NCBI GenBank assembly: GCA_012962155.1
Contig: DTXZ01000004.1
Location: forward strand, 1 to 42,738
Length of the DNA stretch: 42,738 nucleotides
Direction: 5' to 3'
Source: Aquificales bacterium
Lineage (GTDB): Bacteria; Aquificota; Aquificia; Aquificales; QOAS01
Shown here: positions 7,844 to 18,771 of the stretch, piece after piece
Layout: the number at the start of each line of letters is the position of its first letter
Numbering within the stretch: position 1 is the stretch's first letter
Position numbers and translations under genes: made by a program
The notes under the pieces: generated by a model
Database searches by the model: none
What the model was told of the DNA's origin: nothing
What the model saw: only the letters and a program-made list of their open reading frames with translations

Positions 7844-10800
7844 TCAGGAAGCTTTTTGTTCCCCTTCTTCGGTAAAAAGCCGGTTTCCCACTTCTTGAGA
7901 TAGGGGTTCCACCTGCACTTTGCTGTATATCTCTTCTCCTGTTCCTACGGGAACTAGGTTACCGATTATAACATTTTCTTTTAGTCCTCTAAGTTCGTCA
8001 ATCTTACCTTCGCAAGCCGCATCGGTTAAAACTTTGGTGGTTTCTTGGAAAGATGCGGCGGATATCCAGGATTTGGTGTGGAGTGCCGCTTTGGTGATAC
8101 CGACCAGAACTGGTTCCGCTTTAGGGAGTTTTCCACCTACCTCTTTTATTCTCTTAATTTCTTCCTCAAAGTCCTCCTTATCCACAATTTCCCTAACGAT
8201 AAAGCGGGAATCTCCGGGGTCGGTAATCCTAACCTTTCTAAGCATTTGTCTAATAATGATCTCAAAGTGTTTATCGTGGATATCAACCCCTTGGAGTTTG
8301 TAAACCATTTGAATTTCCTTAATAAGGAACTTCTGTAGCTCTTCAACTCCCTTAATTCGCAAGATTTCGTGGGGATTGGGTGTCCCGTCGGTGAGGGGAT
8401 CTCCCGCCTGAACCCTATCTCCATCTTTGACTAGGAGCATTTTTCCTTTGGGAACAAAGTATTCCTTTTCCAAACCGGTTTCCCTGTTATAAACGACAAT
8501 CTTATAACCTTTAGAGGTCATTTGAACCCTTCCGTCAATTTCCGCTTTGGTTCTATCGGTAATAGGTGTTCCCTTTCTGACCATTTGTCCCGCTTTGACG
8601 AGGATAAGTTCGTCTTTTGCAACTTTGTGGCTCCAAGTTTGTTTAGTGAAGGGGTTGAAGATTATAATCTCGTCCGCATCCTCGTATATTTTAACTTCCC
8701 CGTCAATTTCGCTGAGAATTGCGGGGTTTTTGGGAGGTCTTGCCTCAAATAGCTCCTCAACCTTGGGCAGACCACCGACGATGTCTTTAACCTTAGCCGT
8801 TTCCTTGGGAAGTCTTGCCAAAATATCTCCGGGATAAACCTCTATATCCTCGGCAGGTTCAAGGTATTGGTGTTGAATTTCCGCACCTTCCGCTTCACTA
8901 CAAGTGGGGCAAGGTTTCCAAACCAACTTTAATTTATCCCTGGAAACCATAAGGGTTGCGTTAACGGGCAGGTCGTAAACGTATTCCTTACCATCTTCAC
9001 TGACGATAGTTAGCCTGGGGGTATGAAGCATCGCATCTTTGGGTTTCATAAAGCTGATAACGAGGGAGATCTTTCCGGTGATGGGGTCCCTCTCTTCTTT
9101 AATAGTTACGTCCTTAATAATATCGGTTAGTTGCAGTTTACCTTTAACCTCGGCAATAATAAATTCCGCAAAGGGGTTCCATTCCGCAATTTTAGTTCCT
9201 TTTGTAATTTCTCTATCCTCTTCCGCCAGGAGGATTGCCCCATGGGGAATGGGGTGTCTTTCCAAGATTCGGCCATTTCCCTTATCCACTATGTAAACCT
9301 GTGCCTGCTTGGAGGTAACAATTTTTCTTCCCGCCCGGTCTACAACATATTTGACATTGTGATATTTTAGGATTCCGTCGTTTTCCGCAATTAGTTCGCT
9401 CTTTATTTTTTCCGCTGTCGCCGCACCACCGATGTGGAATGTTCTCATGGTGAGCTGGGTTCCGGGCTCACCGATAGATTGAGCGGCGATAATACCTACC
9501 GCTTCACCGACCGCAACGGGTTTACGGTTGGAAAGGTCCATTCCGTAACATTTGGCACAAACACCGCCTTTAGCTTCGCAGGTGAGGACGCTCCTTACTT
9601 TCACCTTCTCAATACCAGCCTTTTGAATTTGTTCCGCCTTTTCGTCATCTATAAGTTCGCCCGCTTTTACTATTACTTCGCCCGTAATGGGGTCTTTCAC
9701 ATCCGCCGCGGCAACCCTTCCGAAAACCCTTTCCTTTATGGATACTTTTTCTTCTCCACCTTCAATAATGGGTTCGACTGTAATACCCTTAATGGTTCCA
9801 CAGTCTTCCGTAACGATTCTAACCTCTTGGGCTACGTCTACCAATCTACGGGTTAGGTAACCGGCTTGGGCGGTCTTTAGGGCGGTATCCGCCAATCCTT
9901 TACGGGCACCGTAGGTGGAGATGAAGTATTCCAAAACGGAAAGACCCTCTTTGAAGGAGGATATAATGGGAGTTTCAATAAATTCTCCCGAGTGCTTAGC
10001 CATAAGTCCACGGGTTCCCGCCAGCTGACGAACCTGGTCTTTGTTACCCCTCGCCCCCGAAATTGCCATCATGTATATGGAGTTGAAGGTTCCGGGGAAG
10101 GTTTTTCCGTTGTAAACAATTTCGGTCTGCTCGATTTCCTTAAACATTTCTTGGGTAATCTCTTCCGTGGCACGGGACCATATATCTATAATCCTGTTAT
10201 AACGCTCCTTGTTGGTAATAATTCCTTTTCTGTATTGTTCCCATATCTTTTCGGTTTCCAAAACAGCCCTTTCTACGATTTCCTTTTTCTTCTTGGGAAC
10301 CCTAATGTCGTCCATACCAATGGAAACCGCCGCTTTGGTGGAAAGCTCAAATCCTAGATTCTTTAGTCGGTCAAGAAAGTTAACCGTTTCCTCATTACCC
10401 ACAACTTTGTAAACGTCATATATGAGTTTCCCGAGGTTTTTCTTATTTAAAACTTGGTTTACAAAGCCCCTTTCTTTTCTATACTTTTCGGGGAGTATTT
10501 CATTAAACAGTATTCTCCCAACGGTCGTTTCTATAGTTTTTCCGTCAAACCTAACTTTGATTTTTGCATGAATGTCTACCTTACCGAGTTCCCATGCTTT
10601 AATCGCCTCTTCGGGAGAGGCAAAGAGTTTTCCTTCCCCGGGCCTACCCTCTATAACCTGGGTGATGTAATTGATACCAAGAATCATATCTTGGGAAGGC
10701 ATAGTTAGGGGTTTTCCGTGGGCGGGGGATAGCACCTGTTGGGTTGAAAGCATAAGGATATATGACTCCAATTGGGGTTCTATACCGAGGGGAACATGAA

Positions 10801-12565
10801 CCGCCATTTGGTCACCGTCAAAGTCGGCGTTAAACGGTGGACAAACGAGGGGATGAAGTTTTATAGCTTTGCCTTCAACCAATACAGGTTCAAAGGCTTG
10901 AATAGAAGGTCGGTGAAGTGTTGGTGCCCTGTTTAGCAATACGGGGTGCTGTTTCACAACTTCTTCCAAACATTCCCACACTTCGGGAGCCTGCTCTCTA
11001 ACCAGACGCTTAGCCTGTTTTATGGAAGTTGCGTAGCCCTTTTCCTCCAGTCTTCTGTATAGGAAAGGTTTAAACAGCTCTAAAGCCATTATTTTGGGCA
11101 GACCGCACTGGTGCATTTTGAGTTCGGGCCCCACAACGATAACCGAACGTCCCGAATAATCTACCCTTTTACCCAGTAGGTTTTGCCTAAAGCGTCCTTG
11201 TTTCCCTTTGAGGTAATCGGCAAGGGACTTAAGGGGTCTCCTTTTGGAGGTTACAACTTTCCCCCTCTTACCGTTATCTATGAGGGCGTCCACCGCCTCT
11301 TGGAGCATTCTCTTTTCGTTTCGGATGATTATTTCGGGGGCGTCCAGTTCTATAAGCCTTTTTAGACGGTTATTTCTATTGATAACCCTTCTGTAAAGGT
11401 CGTTTAGGTCGGAAGTTGCGAATCTTCCACCCTCCAAGGGAACCAAAGGTCTCAGCTCGGGGGGAATTACGGGTAAAACGTCCAGAATCATCCACTCGGG
11501 GCGGTTACCCGAGTTGATGAAGCCTTCTATAAGTTGGAGTTTCCTTACGTAGTCTTTGATTTTGCTTTCGGGAAAGGCCTTTATTACCGCATGACGGACT
11601 TCCTCTTTAAGTTTTTCTATAATGGGTATCTCACTATTTTTTGTTCGGTAAAGTTCGTAAAGCTTTTCAAGGGCTTCTAAGCCCGTAACAAAATCCTCCG
11701 AAAGTTGTTCTTCCGCTATTTCACCGGTTTTGGGATTGAGCCACTTCTGACCGACAATAAGCCCGTCAAGGGTTTTGGGGTCGGAAGGTTCTATACCGTA
11801 ACGTTGGAAGTATGCGGCTATGGTTCGGACCATACGCTCGTAGAATTTGGGAAATTTCTCCCTGGTTTCGGAATTTAGGTCTTCCCAACTAAGGGAGTAG
11901 GGTTCTATAAGCTGCTTCAGTTTTTCCGCGAAGGCTTCAAGGTCTAATTTGGAGAGAACTTCCTTAATAATTTCAGCACCAATTCCCGCTACGTATTTAT
12001 CTTCCAATGAAAAGGCGTATTCGTTTTGGTAGGTATCCTCGTTTACTATGTGGAGTTTGACCCATTTGGTTTCCCCAAAATCGTTAAGCGGTATGGTTTT
12101 TTCATCCTTGGAAAACTCTTCGTTTTCTTCATCGTCTTGGGGATACTCTATTACAAGGTAGTTTTCAAAATATATAACCTTTTCCGCTTCTCTGGTAGAC
12201 ATATTTAGTAAGGAGGCTATCTTGGAGGGGGAGGATTTTAGAAACCATATATGGGATACGGGAGCGGCTAAATCTATGTGACCGAAACGCTCCCTTCTAA
12301 CGTAGCTTCTCGTAACTTCCACACCGCAACGGTCACAAACGGTTCCTTCAAATTTTTTTCCTTTATATTTACCGCAAAGACATTCGTAATCTTTAATGGG
12401 ACCGAAAATTTTTGCGCAAAATAGACCGTCCTTTTCCGGTTTTAAAGTTCTATAATTTAAGGTTTCGGGTTTTTTTACTTCTCCGTGAGACCAAGAGAGT
12501 ATCTCTTCGGGAGAAGCTATCATTAATTTAATCGCATCAAAGGGTAAAATTCCCTTTTTACCCAT
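7844..12565 (-). CDS. rpoC: DNA-directed RNA polymerase subunit beta'
   Basis: Catalytic large subunit of RNA polymerase. The active-site magnesium loop [15 protein letters not shown] lies around residue 578. The N-terminal zinc ribbon is [19 protein letters not shown], and the second zinc site includes [11 protein letters not shown]. Bridge- and trigger-helix regions are present ([21 protein letters not shown]). At 1573 residues it is longer than the E. coli protein (about 1407), in keeping with the lineage-specific inserts known in Aquificota and Thermotogota-type enzymes. The ATG is preceded by GGAGG with a 9-base spacer. It follows rpoB by 63 bases on the same strand and is presumably cotranscribed with it. 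Confidence 0.98.
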   Translation of the reverse strand: MGKKGILPFDAIKLMIASPEEILSWSHGEVKKPETLNYRTLKPEKDGLFCAKIFGPIKDYECLCGKYKGKKFEGTVCDRCGVEVTRSYVRRERFGHIDLAAPVSHIWFLKSSPSKIASLLNMSTREAEKVIYFENYLVIEYPQDDEENEEFSKDEKTIPLNDFGETKWVKLHIVNEDTYQNEYAFSLEDKYVAGIGAEIIKEVLSKLDLEAFAEKLKQLIEPYSLSWEDLNSETREKFPKFYERMVRTIAAYFQRYGIEPSDPKTLDGLIVGQKWLNPKTGEIAEEQLSEDFVTGLEALEKLYELYRTKNSEIPIIEKLKEEVRHAVIKAFPESKIKDYVRKLQLIEGFINSGNRPEWMILDVLPVIPPELRPLVPLEGGRFATSDLNDLYRRVINRNNRLKRLIELDAPEIIIRNEKRMLQEAVDALIDNGKRGKVVTSKRRPLKSLADYLKGKQGRFRQNLLGKRVDYSGRSVIVVGPELKMHQCGLPKIMALELFKPFLYRRLEEKGYATSIKQAKRLVREQAPEVWECLEEVVKQHPVLLNRAPTLHRPSIQAFEPVLVEGKAIKLHPLVCPPFNADFDGDQMAVHVPLGIEPQLESYILMLSTQQVLSPAHGKPLTMPSQDMILGINYITQVIEGRPGEGKLFASPEEAIKAWELGKVDIHAKIKVRFDGKTIETTVGRILFNEILPEKYRKERGFVNQVLNKKNLGKLIYDVYKVVGNEETVNFLDRLKNLGFELSTKAAVSIGMDDIRVPKKKKEIVERAVLETEKIWEQYRKGIITNKERYNRIIDIWSRATEEITQEMFKEIEQTEIVYNGKTFPGTFNSIYMMAISGARGNKDQVRQLAGTRGLMAKHSGEFIETPIISSFKEGLSVLEYFISTYGARKGLADTALKTAQAGYLTRRLVDVAQEVRIVTEDCGTIKGITVEPIIEGGEEKVSIKERVFGRVAAADVKDPITGEVIVKAGELIDDEKAEQIQKAGIEKVKVRSVLTCEAKGGVCAKCYGMDLSNRKPVAVGEAVGIIAAQSIGEPGTQLTMRTFHIGGAATAEKIKSELIAENDGILKYHNVKYVVDRAGRKIVTSKQAQVYIVDKGNGRILERHPIPHGAILLAEEDREITKGTKIAEWNPFAEFIIAEVKGKLQLTDIIKDVTIKEERDPITGKISLVISFMKPKDAMLHTPRLTIVSEDGKEYVYDLPVNATLMVSRDKLKLVWKPCPTCSEAEGAEIQHQYLEPAEDIEVYPGDILARLPKETAKVKDIVGGLPKVEELFEARPPKNPAILSEIDGEVKIYEDADEIIIFNPFTKQTWSHKVAKDELILVKAGQMVRKGTPITDRTKAEIDGRVQMTSKGYKIVVYNRETGLEKEYFVPKGKMLLVKDGDRVQAGDPLTDGTPNPHEILRIKGVEELQKFLIKEIQMVYKLQGVDIHDKHFEIIIRQMLRKVRITDPGDSRFIVREIVDKEDFEEEIKRIKEVGGKLPKAEPVLVGITKAALHTKSWISAASFQETTKVLTDAACEGKIDELRGLKENVIIGNLVPVGTGEEIYSKVQVEPLSQEVGNRLFTEEGEQKAS

Positions 12566-12628
12566 TATGTTAAACCTCCAAAACTATCTAAATTTAGGTT
12601 GGAAAAAAGAGAAAAACAAAAGCATCGG

Positions 12629-15600
12629 TTAGAAAAGTTTCTTCTTATCCTCTTCCTCTTCGCGGATTTTAATCTGGTCGCAACCGACCGATTTTGCTTC
12701 GTCAAAGTTTATGCATCTAACGTCAAGGGCTAAACCTTTAAGTTCCCTAACCAATACCTTAAAGGATTCGGGCAATCCGGGTGTATATACATATTTACCG
12801 TTTACGATAGCCTCGTAAACCTTGGTTCTACCTTCAATGTCGTCGGATTTGACGGTGAGCATCTCTTGAAGCGTGTATGCAGCACCGTGGGCTTCCAGTG
12901 CCCAAACTTCCATTTCTCCGAGACGCTGACCACCGAATTGCGCCTTACCGCCAAGGGGCTGCTGGGTAACTAGCGAATACGGTCCCGTTGCCCTGGCGTG
13001 AATCTTGTCGTCTACCATGTGTATCAATTTGTTCATATACATATATCCGACGGTAACTTCCATATCAAAAGGTTCGCCCGTTCTACCATCATAGAGGGTT
13101 ACCTTACCGCTTTCGGACAATCCCGCCATTTTGAGGAGGGTTTTAATGTCCCTTTCGGTAGCCCCCTCAAATACGGGAGTGGCAATAGGTATTCCTTTTT
13201 TTGCATATTCTTTAACAACTTCCCTAAAGCTTTCGTCGTCTAGACTATCCAGCCATTCCTTTATCTCCTTTTGCATTTTGCCGTCCCTGTCGCCAACGGC
13301 GTATATTTCAACTATCCGTTTGGTTATCTCCTCTTGGCTAAAGCCATTTTGGAGCATTTCGCCCAGTTGTTCTCCCAACTTCTTGGCGGCGAAGCCAAGG
13401 TGGGTTTCCAAGATCTGTCCGATATTCATACGGGAGGGAACACCCAGGGGGTTGAGAACTATATCAACCGGTGTTCCGTCTTCAAGGAAAGGCATATCTT
13501 CAACGGGCAATACCACCGAGATGACACCCTTGTTTCCGTGGCGACCGGCCATTTTGTCTCCGACTTTAATCTTCCTCTTTTGGGCTATGTAGATTTTCAC
13601 CAAGGTGTTCACACCGGGTTTTAAACCGCCCTTTTCAAGCTGTTTCCTTTTCTCCTCGTATATCCTATCGAGGACGCGGGTTTGGAGTTTAAACCTCTCG
13701 GTAATCTCCTCTACCTTCTTAAGGACTTCCTCCTCTTTTATAAACTTCTTTGGATTAAGGCTGATAACGGGTAACACCCTATTTATGTTTTCTTCGGTTA
13801 TCTTCTCACCCTTTTTGAGCAGGACTGCATTTCCAACCTTAAGGTCTTCCTCTATAGTTAGGCCTACCAGCAGTTCCTTTAGGACTATGTTTCTACCTTC
13901 CAAAAGAAGTTTCTTTTTTTCTTCGTATTCCTTTTCTAGTTTTTCCCTTTCCTCCCTTATAACATCCTGGGCGAGTTTATTCTTTGAGGCCTGGTCTTTC
14001 CTTGTAAATACCTTAACGTCTATAACTATACCTTCCAATCCGGGAGGACATCTAAGCGATACGTCTTTAACATCTTTTGTTTTTTCCCCAAATACCGCCT
14101 GCAAAAGTTTCTCCTCGGGGGTTAGTTGTCCTTCCTCTTTGGGTGCTACTTTACCTACCAAAATGTCTCCCGGTTTTACATAAGTTCCCACCTTTACTAT
14201 TCCGTATTCGTCTAAGTGGGCTACAGCCTTTTCGCCCACACCGGGAATGTTACGGGTTATTATTTCATCCCCCAATTTGGTTTCCCTGGCTTCTACTTCC
14301 AATTCCTCTATATGGATGGAGGTATATACATCTTCCTTAACAAGTCGCTCGGAAATAACTATCGCGTCCTCAAAGTTGTAACCCCTCCAAGGCATAAAGG
14401 CCACGAGGACGTCCTTTCCTAGAGCCAATTCCCCCCTTTCGGTAGAGTAACCATCCGCTATAACTTCTCCTTTTTCAACCTTCTGTCCGGGACGTACGAG
14501 GGGTTTTTGGTTTAAACATGTATCTTGGTTCGTTCTTTGGAACTTTTTAAGTTCGTAAATATCGATACCGAGGTCGTTGGGGTCGTCAAAGTTAATCTCT
14601 TCACGGTTTACCCTGATTATTATCCTTCTGGAGTTAGCCTCTTCGACTACCCCTCCCCTCTTGGCAACCACTACAGCGTGGGAATCCCTGGCAACAACCT
14701 TTTCCATTCCCGTTCCCACTAAGGGAGAGCTAGTCTTTATGAGGGGGACCGCCTGACGTTGCATATTGGACCCCATCAAAGCCCTATTTGCGTCGTCGTG
14801 TTCCAAGAACGGAATCAGCGACGATGAAGGAGATACAACCTGTTTGGGAGATACGTCCATATAGTCTATCTGTTTGGGGTTGTTTATTATATGGATATCG
14901 CTCTTCCACCTTACGAGGATTCGGTCAGAAATTATATTACCCTCTTCGTCGGTGGGAGAGTATTGGGCTATAAATTTATCTTCCTCTTCGTAAGCGGCGA
15001 GCCATTCTACCTCGTTGGTAACTTTACCGTCTTTAACTTTCCTATAGGGGGTTATTAGAAAACCGTATTCGTTCAGTTGGGCAAATACGGTGGGAGAGGT
15101 TACCAAACCGATATTTTGACCTTCGGGAGTTTCTATTGGACAAATCCTACCGTAGTGGGAGGGGTGAACGTCCCTTATTTCAAACTTCGCACTTTCCCTG
15201 GTCAGTCCGCCGGGCCCCAAAGCGGACAGACGCCTTTTATGGGTTAGACCCGTCAAGGGGTTGGTGTGGTCCAAGTATTGGGAAAGTTGTCCCGTTTTCA
15301 AAAAGTCCATTATGGTGGAGGTAATGTGACGGGGGTTTATAAGGTCCTGGGGTCTTAGGTCGGGGTTTCCTATATTGACGATATTGGCCTTGTCCCTGAA
15401 TCCCCTTTCCATACGGGCAACGCCCATACGGGCTTGGGCTTCTAAGAGTTCGCCAACGGGTCTAACCCTACGGTTTCCAAGGTGGGCTACGCTATCGGTT
15501 TTATCCCTTTCAAATCTTAGGTCTATAAGTTTTTTAACAATGGCTACCAAATCGTACCATTGCAGGAAGCGGGCTTCCTCTTCCGTATAGTCCTTTACGG

Positions 15601-17167
15601 GTATGGAATTAACACCCACATTAAAGAGTTTTTCAGCCAACTCTCTGGTAACCCTTGTTCCCTCTTTGTAAACCTCTCCGTTTACCTCTATATCTTGGGC
15701 CAACGCCAAGGGAGGGATTTTGTCCAATAGTTCTAGGTCCTGGGGTTTTAGCTCTTTGGGTAACTTGTGAACCCTTGCGTTGAGTTTAACCCTACCTACA
15801 TGGGAGAGGTCGTATCTGTGAAGGTCGGCAAAGTAAGCCCTCCAGTAGTTTCTAGCCCTCTCCGCAAGGTTTTCAAAGGTTAAGGTGATAGGCTCCAAGG
15901 GGCGGAGTTTCTTGTAGATCTCAATTTTTGCGTAATCGGAAAATCCAAACCTTGCGGGAACCCTAACGGGAGAAGCGTTTTCGGGAGATCTTACCGAGGT
16001 TTCCTTTATTACCGTTTCCAAAGGTATTTTTGCCCAAGGGGATTTGGTTGCTTCCTGATTGGAAACCGCCGTTATGTAAACGATTTCATACCTATCGTCG
16101 GAAAGAAGTCTTTTGAGCTTCCCAGTATTTTCAATAAAGCGCTCCTCAATAAACTCCTCCTCCGTTTGGGTATCCTGAACAAAGGCTTTATAGCGGATTA
16201 ATGCAAAGAGGTTGTAGCCTTCCAGCTCCTCAAGGGTAAATTCCTCGCCGGTCTCCGCATCAACAAAGGCACCGTCTTGGAAATAAAGTTTTTTAGTTCC
16301 GGGATAGAACTGTTTTAGAATATCGTAGGCGGTTTCCAATCCCCAGGCTCTAAAAACCAGCGACCCGCTGAGTTTTTTCTTATTTAGCCTTGCGTAAAAC
16401 TCGTCCGAAGTGGAGGTTAATTCAAACTCAACCCTTATACCCTTATCGCTAACTACCGAACCCCTGTAAATTTTTCTCGAAATGGGACCTTCTTTAGCCC
16501 TATCTTCCTTAATTTCGTAAAACAGTCCGGGAGACCTTATCAGTTGGTTAATAATTATTCTTTCTGTTCCGTTGGTTATAAAGGTCCCCTCTTCAGTCAT
16601 GAGGGGAACTTCCCCGAAGTAAACCTTCTTGGGGGGTCTAACCCACCATTTAACACCCTCTTCGTCAACTTCTATTTGACCCTTTCCTTTTGGAGGGATA
16701 AAGTTTTCGTCATCTACCCTGGTTGCAACCTGAAGTAAAACCCTCAGCGGAGCGGAATAGGTAAGACCTTTTTCTTTACATTCTTTGGGTGTATAAGGTT
16801 TTTTCCAAACGAGGTATATCCTTTTGTTTTCTTTCTCCAAACAACGGGGGCATATTTCACCGGGACCACCCAATTCGGTTTCCCCGGGTTTATATCCGCA
16901 AACGGGACATTCCCAATCCCCTATTTCGTAACCCAAATATCTAAGTTCAACCCTTTCGTTGGGGTCCCTAAGGGGGAAGGTTACCCTAAAGAGGTTTTCC
17001 AAACCGGTACGTTTTCTCTGGTTGGAATTTACGTGGTCTTGCAAGAACCTTTTATAGGAATCCTTAGGTATCTTCAGCAGGTATGGTATGGGAACCAAAG
17101 TTTCCTTGGATCCGAAAAATTTCCTGGGAAGGGCTTCATTGGGTTTGAATTTCCTTTTTTCGGTCAT
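12629..17167 (-). CDS. rpoB: DNA-directed RNA polymerase subunit beta
   Basis: Large RNA polymerase subunit. Hallmarks are the rifampicin-region [35 protein letters not shown], and the C-terminal [20 protein letters not shown]. The ORF track begins at 17185, but ATG 17167 ([14 protein letters not shown], 1512 residues) is preceded by GAGGGG about 10 bases upstream, whereas the upstream ATG lacks a ribosome site. The N-terminal region carries a CX2C-X15-CX2C zinc-ribbon-like insert (Cys87, 90, 106, 109), placed between LGYEIG and the conserved [15 protein letters not shown] segment; this is absent from E. coli RpoB. Unusually, the upstream neighbours are flagellar genes, not rplJ/rplL. A sigma70-like promoter lies between fliP and this gene. 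Confidence 0.97.
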   Translation of the reverse strand: MTEKRKFKPNEALPRKFFGSKETLVPIPYLLKIPKDSYKRFLQDHVNSNQRKRTGLENLFRVTFPLRDPNERVELRYLGYEIGDWECPVCGYKPGETELGGPGEICPRCLEKENKRIYLVWKKPYTPKECKEKGLTYSAPLRVLLQVATRVDDENFIPPKGKGQIEVDEEGVKWWVRPPKKVYFGEVPLMTEEGTFITNGTERIIINQLIRSPGLFYEIKEDRAKEGPISRKIYRGSVVSDKGIRVEFELTSTSDEFYARLNKKKLSGSLVFRAWGLETAYDILKQFYPGTKKLYFQDGAFVDAETGEEFTLEELEGYNLFALIRYKAFVQDTQTEEEFIEERFIENTGKLKRLLSDDRYEIVYITAVSNQEATKSPWAKIPLETVIKETSVRSPENASPVRVPARFGFSDYAKIEIYKKLRPLEPITLTFENLAERARNYWRAYFADLHRYDLSHVGRVKLNARVHKLPKELKPQDLELLDKIPPLALAQDIEVNGEVYKEGTRVTRELAEKLFNVGVNSIPVKDYTEEEARFLQWYDLVAIVKKLIDLRFERDKTDSVAHLGNRRVRPVGELLEAQARMGVARMERGFRDKANIVNIGNPDLRPQDLINPRHITSTIMDFLKTGQLSQYLDHTNPLTGLTHKRRLSALGPGGLTRESAKFEIRDVHPSHYGRICPIETPEGQNIGLVTSPTVFAQLNEYGFLITPYRKVKDGKVTNEVEWLAAYEEEDKFIAQYSPTDEEGNIISDRILVRWKSDIHIINNPKQIDYMDVSPKQVVSPSSSLIPFLEHDDANRALMGSNMQRQAVPLIKTSSPLVGTGMEKVVARDSHAVVVAKRGGVVEEANSRRIIIRVNREEINFDDPNDLGIDIYELKKFQRTNQDTCLNQKPLVRPGQKVEKGEVIADGYSTERGELALGKDVLVAFMPWRGYNFEDAIVISERLVKEDVYTSIHIEELEVEARETKLGDEIITRNIPGVGEKAVAHLDEYGIVKVGTYVKPGDILVGKVAPKEEGQLTPEEKLLQAVFGEKTKDVKDVSLRCPPGLEGIVIDVKVFTRKDQASKNKLAQDVIREEREKLEKEYEEKKKLLLEGRNIVLKELLVGLTIEEDLKVGNAVLLKKGEKITEENINRVLPVISLNPKKFIKEEEVLKKVEEITERFKLQTRVLDRIYEEKRKQLEKGGLKPGVNTLVKIYIAQKRKIKVGDKMAGRHGNKGVISVVLPVEDMPFLEDGTPVDIVLNPLGVPSRMNIGQILETHLGFAAKKLGEQLGEMLQNGFSQEEITKRIVEIYAVGDRDGKMQKEIKEWLDSLDDESFREVVKEYAKKGIPIATPVFEGATERDIKTLLKMAGLSESGKVTLYDGRTGEPFDMEVTVGYMYMNKLIHMVDDKIHARATGPYSLVTQQPLGGKAQFGGQRLGEMEVWALEAHGAAYTLQEMLTVKSDDIEGRTKVYEAIVNGKYVYTPGLPESFKVLVRELKGLALDVRCINFDEAKSVGCDQIKIREEEEDKKKLF

Positions 17168-17206
17168 ATTATTATTACCCCTCATGGTTAAAAGTGCAAC
17201 CTATTA

Positions 17207-17236
17207 ATTATAAACCGCGAAAGGGGGAGATTTCAA
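17207..17236 (-). promoter_or_regulatory. sigma70-type promoter for rpoBC
   Basis: On the minus strand, TTGAAA, an 18-base spacer and a perfect TATAAT lie in the short gap between the fliP stop and rpoB. Transcription would begin near 17200, giving a leader of about 33 bases that includes the GAGGGG ribosome site. Match to consensus is seen directly; activity is inferred. Confidence 0.7.
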
Positions 17237-17240
17237 GAGA

Positions 17241-17927
17241 CTACGGCAAATTGGGTATATGGTAACTCTTTACCAAAGTTTTTGCCAATAGTTCCCAACC
17301 GTTGATTAGCACAAAGAGGATAATCTTCAACGGTAGCGATATAACCGTAGGCGGAAGCATAAATATACCCAACCCTATGAGGATTGTTGCGACCACTATA
17401 TCTATTACCAAAAAGGGTAAATAAAGGAGAAAAACTATCTCAAATGCTGTTTTTATTTCGCTAACCATATAGGCGGGAATAAGAACCCTCCAGGGTATCT
17501 TTTCCGGAACCCTATCCTCTTTTGGCAAGTTTGCCAGATCCATAAACACTTTTAAGGAACTTTTTTGGGTATTGTAGAGCATAAAAGTCCTTATCGGAGC
17601 GCCCGTCCTCTTTATAAACTCCTCATCGGTAATTTCATTTTTTATGTAGGGAACGAAGGCGTTGTTATATATCTTTTGAAAAATCGGATACATAATGAAG
17701 AAGGTTAAAAATAGGGCTAAGGAAATTATTACCTGATTGGGAGGAATGGTGGGCGTTCCTATCGCCTGTCTTATCAGGGCCAAAACTATAACTATACGGA
17801 CAAAGGATGTAAACATTATCAATAGGGAAGGGGCTAGGGATAAAAGGGTTAGAAGGAGAAGCAATTTTATAGGGGTAGCTAATTTAACCCCTTCGGTTGT
17901 CAGTTGAACAGTTACATCTCCCGCCAT
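17241..17927 (-). CDS. fliP: flagellar type III export gate protein FliP
   Basis: Integral membrane subunit of the flagellar protein export gate (FliP-FliQ-FliR). It shows the typical FliP layout: hydrophobic segments at about residues 20-60, 67-87 and 160-215. Family motifs include LIMFTSFVRIVIVLALIRQAIGTP, PPNQVIISLALFLTFFIM, the loop RTFMLYNTQK, and IPAYMVSEIKTAFEIVFLLYLPFLVID. At 228 residues it is close to the usual 210-250 but appears to lack the cleavable signal peptide some homologues have. A GGAGAT ribosome site precedes the ATG. It lies 5 bases after fliO and ends the flagellar cluster; rpoB follows. fliQ and fliR are not in the window. Confidence 0.96.
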   Translation of the reverse strand: MAGDVTVQLTTEGVKLATPIKLLLLLTLLSLAPSLLIMFTSFVRIVIVLALIRQAIGTPTIPPNQVIISLALFLTFFIMYPIFQKIYNNAFVPYIKNEITDEEFIKRTGAPIRTFMLYNTQKSSLKVFMDLANLPKEDRVPEKIPWRVLIPAYMVSEIKTAFEIVFLLYLPFLVIDIVVATILIGLGIFMLPPTVISLPLKIILFVLINGWELLAKTLVKSYHIPNLP

Positions 17928-17932
17928 AGGTT

Positions 17933-18229
17933 TTAATCTCCGATTTTAGAAATTTTTACAAAACCTCCGCCTTTCGAATATCCCCAAACCTCAAAGTGGG
18001 TTCCCTTCGGAGTTTTGACCTCAACGAAGATTAAATAACCTTCCCCCATAAAGGGGAGAACCTTTAAAATCCTTACCGATTGGTTGGGAGAAAGCTGAAT
18101 TTCTCCCTTTGTTAGGAATATCACGTTTCCATACTTTTTACGGAAAAGCCAAAAGATACCGCCTAAGGTAAGGAGGAATACTATCAGCCCCGCGTAGATG
18201 TATAAAAAAAGAGAACTGTCAAAGGGCAT
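17933..18229 (-). CDS. fliO: flagellar biosynthesis protein FliO-like
   Basis: Small single-pass membrane protein that aids assembly of the FliP ring. The sequence has one N-terminal membrane segment (LFLYIYAGLIVFLLTLGGIFWLF is the region) followed by a small soluble beta-rich domain (VRILKVLPFMGEGYLIFVEV), the usual FliO layout. The call depends mainly on this layout and on its position directly between fliL and fliP, as in many flagellar operons. The ORF track begins at a TTG at 18253, inside fliL; ATG 18229, four bases after the fliL stop, is preferred and gives 98 residues. FliO proteins are poorly conserved, so sequence alone would be weak evidence. Confidence 0.75.
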   Translation of the reverse strand: MPFDSSLFLYIYAGLIVFLLTLGGIFWLFRKKYGNVIFLTKGEIQLSPNQSVRILKVLPFMGEGYLIFVEVKTPKGTHFEVWGYSKGGGFVKISKIGD

Positions 18230-18233
18230 AGGC

Positions 18234-18758
18234 CTACATAGTTTGTACCACAAATTGGGTGAAGTATACCGCTTTAATACCGCCTTCGGGAAGTAGAGCG
18301 TTTAACCTTTTGAGGAGTTCTATTTTTAACCTCTCCCTTCCTTCGGGAGTTCTTACATCTCTGTAATACTTGCTGCTTATGAGGTCGTTTATCGCATCTT
18401 TTATGGCGGGCATCATTTGGTTTACATCGTTTTGAACCTTTTCGTTCATAACCTCTAGGGTTACAGAAACTTTTACAAATCTTTGAACGTCGGTATCGGC
18501 CAGATTAACCACGAATTCGCCAACGTCGATAAATATCCCAGGCTTGGAAAGTTCCTCCAATTCCGGTGGGGGCTTGGGTTTTTCCTCCGTTGCGTTTTCA
18601 GTAGCGTTGACATTCTCTTGGGGAGGAGTCTTTTTTAGCAAAAAGAAATAGGCCGCGGCACCACCACCCCCCAAAATAAGGAGTAGGGGAAAGCCGAGAA
18701 GTAAAAGTTTTTTCTTTCCTCCTCCTTGTGCAGCTTCTTTCTTTTGTTCTTCCGCCAT
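18234..18758 (-). CDS. fliL: flagellar basal body-associated protein FliL
   Basis: Inner-membrane protein that surrounds stators and supports motor output. It has a short charged cytoplasmic tail (MAEEQKKEAAQGGGKKK), one membrane helix at about residues 18-42, a Pro/Glu/Asn-rich linker, and a periplasmic domain with the FliL-type segments FVVNLADTDVQRFVKVSVTLEV, PAIKDAINDLISSK and the C-terminal VYFTQFVVQTM. The length of 174 residues is normal. A GAGGT lies 6 bases before the ATG. It sits between flgE and fliO, on the same strand and almost without gaps, so the four flagellar genes are probably one transcript. Confidence 0.93.
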   Translation of the reverse strand: MAEEQKKEAAQGGGKKKLLLLGFPLLLILGGGGAAAYFFLLKKTPPQENVNATENATEEKPKPPPELEELSKPGIFIDVGEFVVNLADTDVQRFVKVSVTLEVMNEKVQNDVNQMMPAIKDAINDLISSKYYRDVRTPEGRERLKIELLKRLNALLPEGGIKAVYFTQFVVQTM

Positions 18759-18771
18759 ACCTTAACCTCTA

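Noticed and set aside
17168-17185. Upstream ATG for rpoB
   Set aside because: The GAGGGG ribosome site falls inside this extension and no site precedes it.
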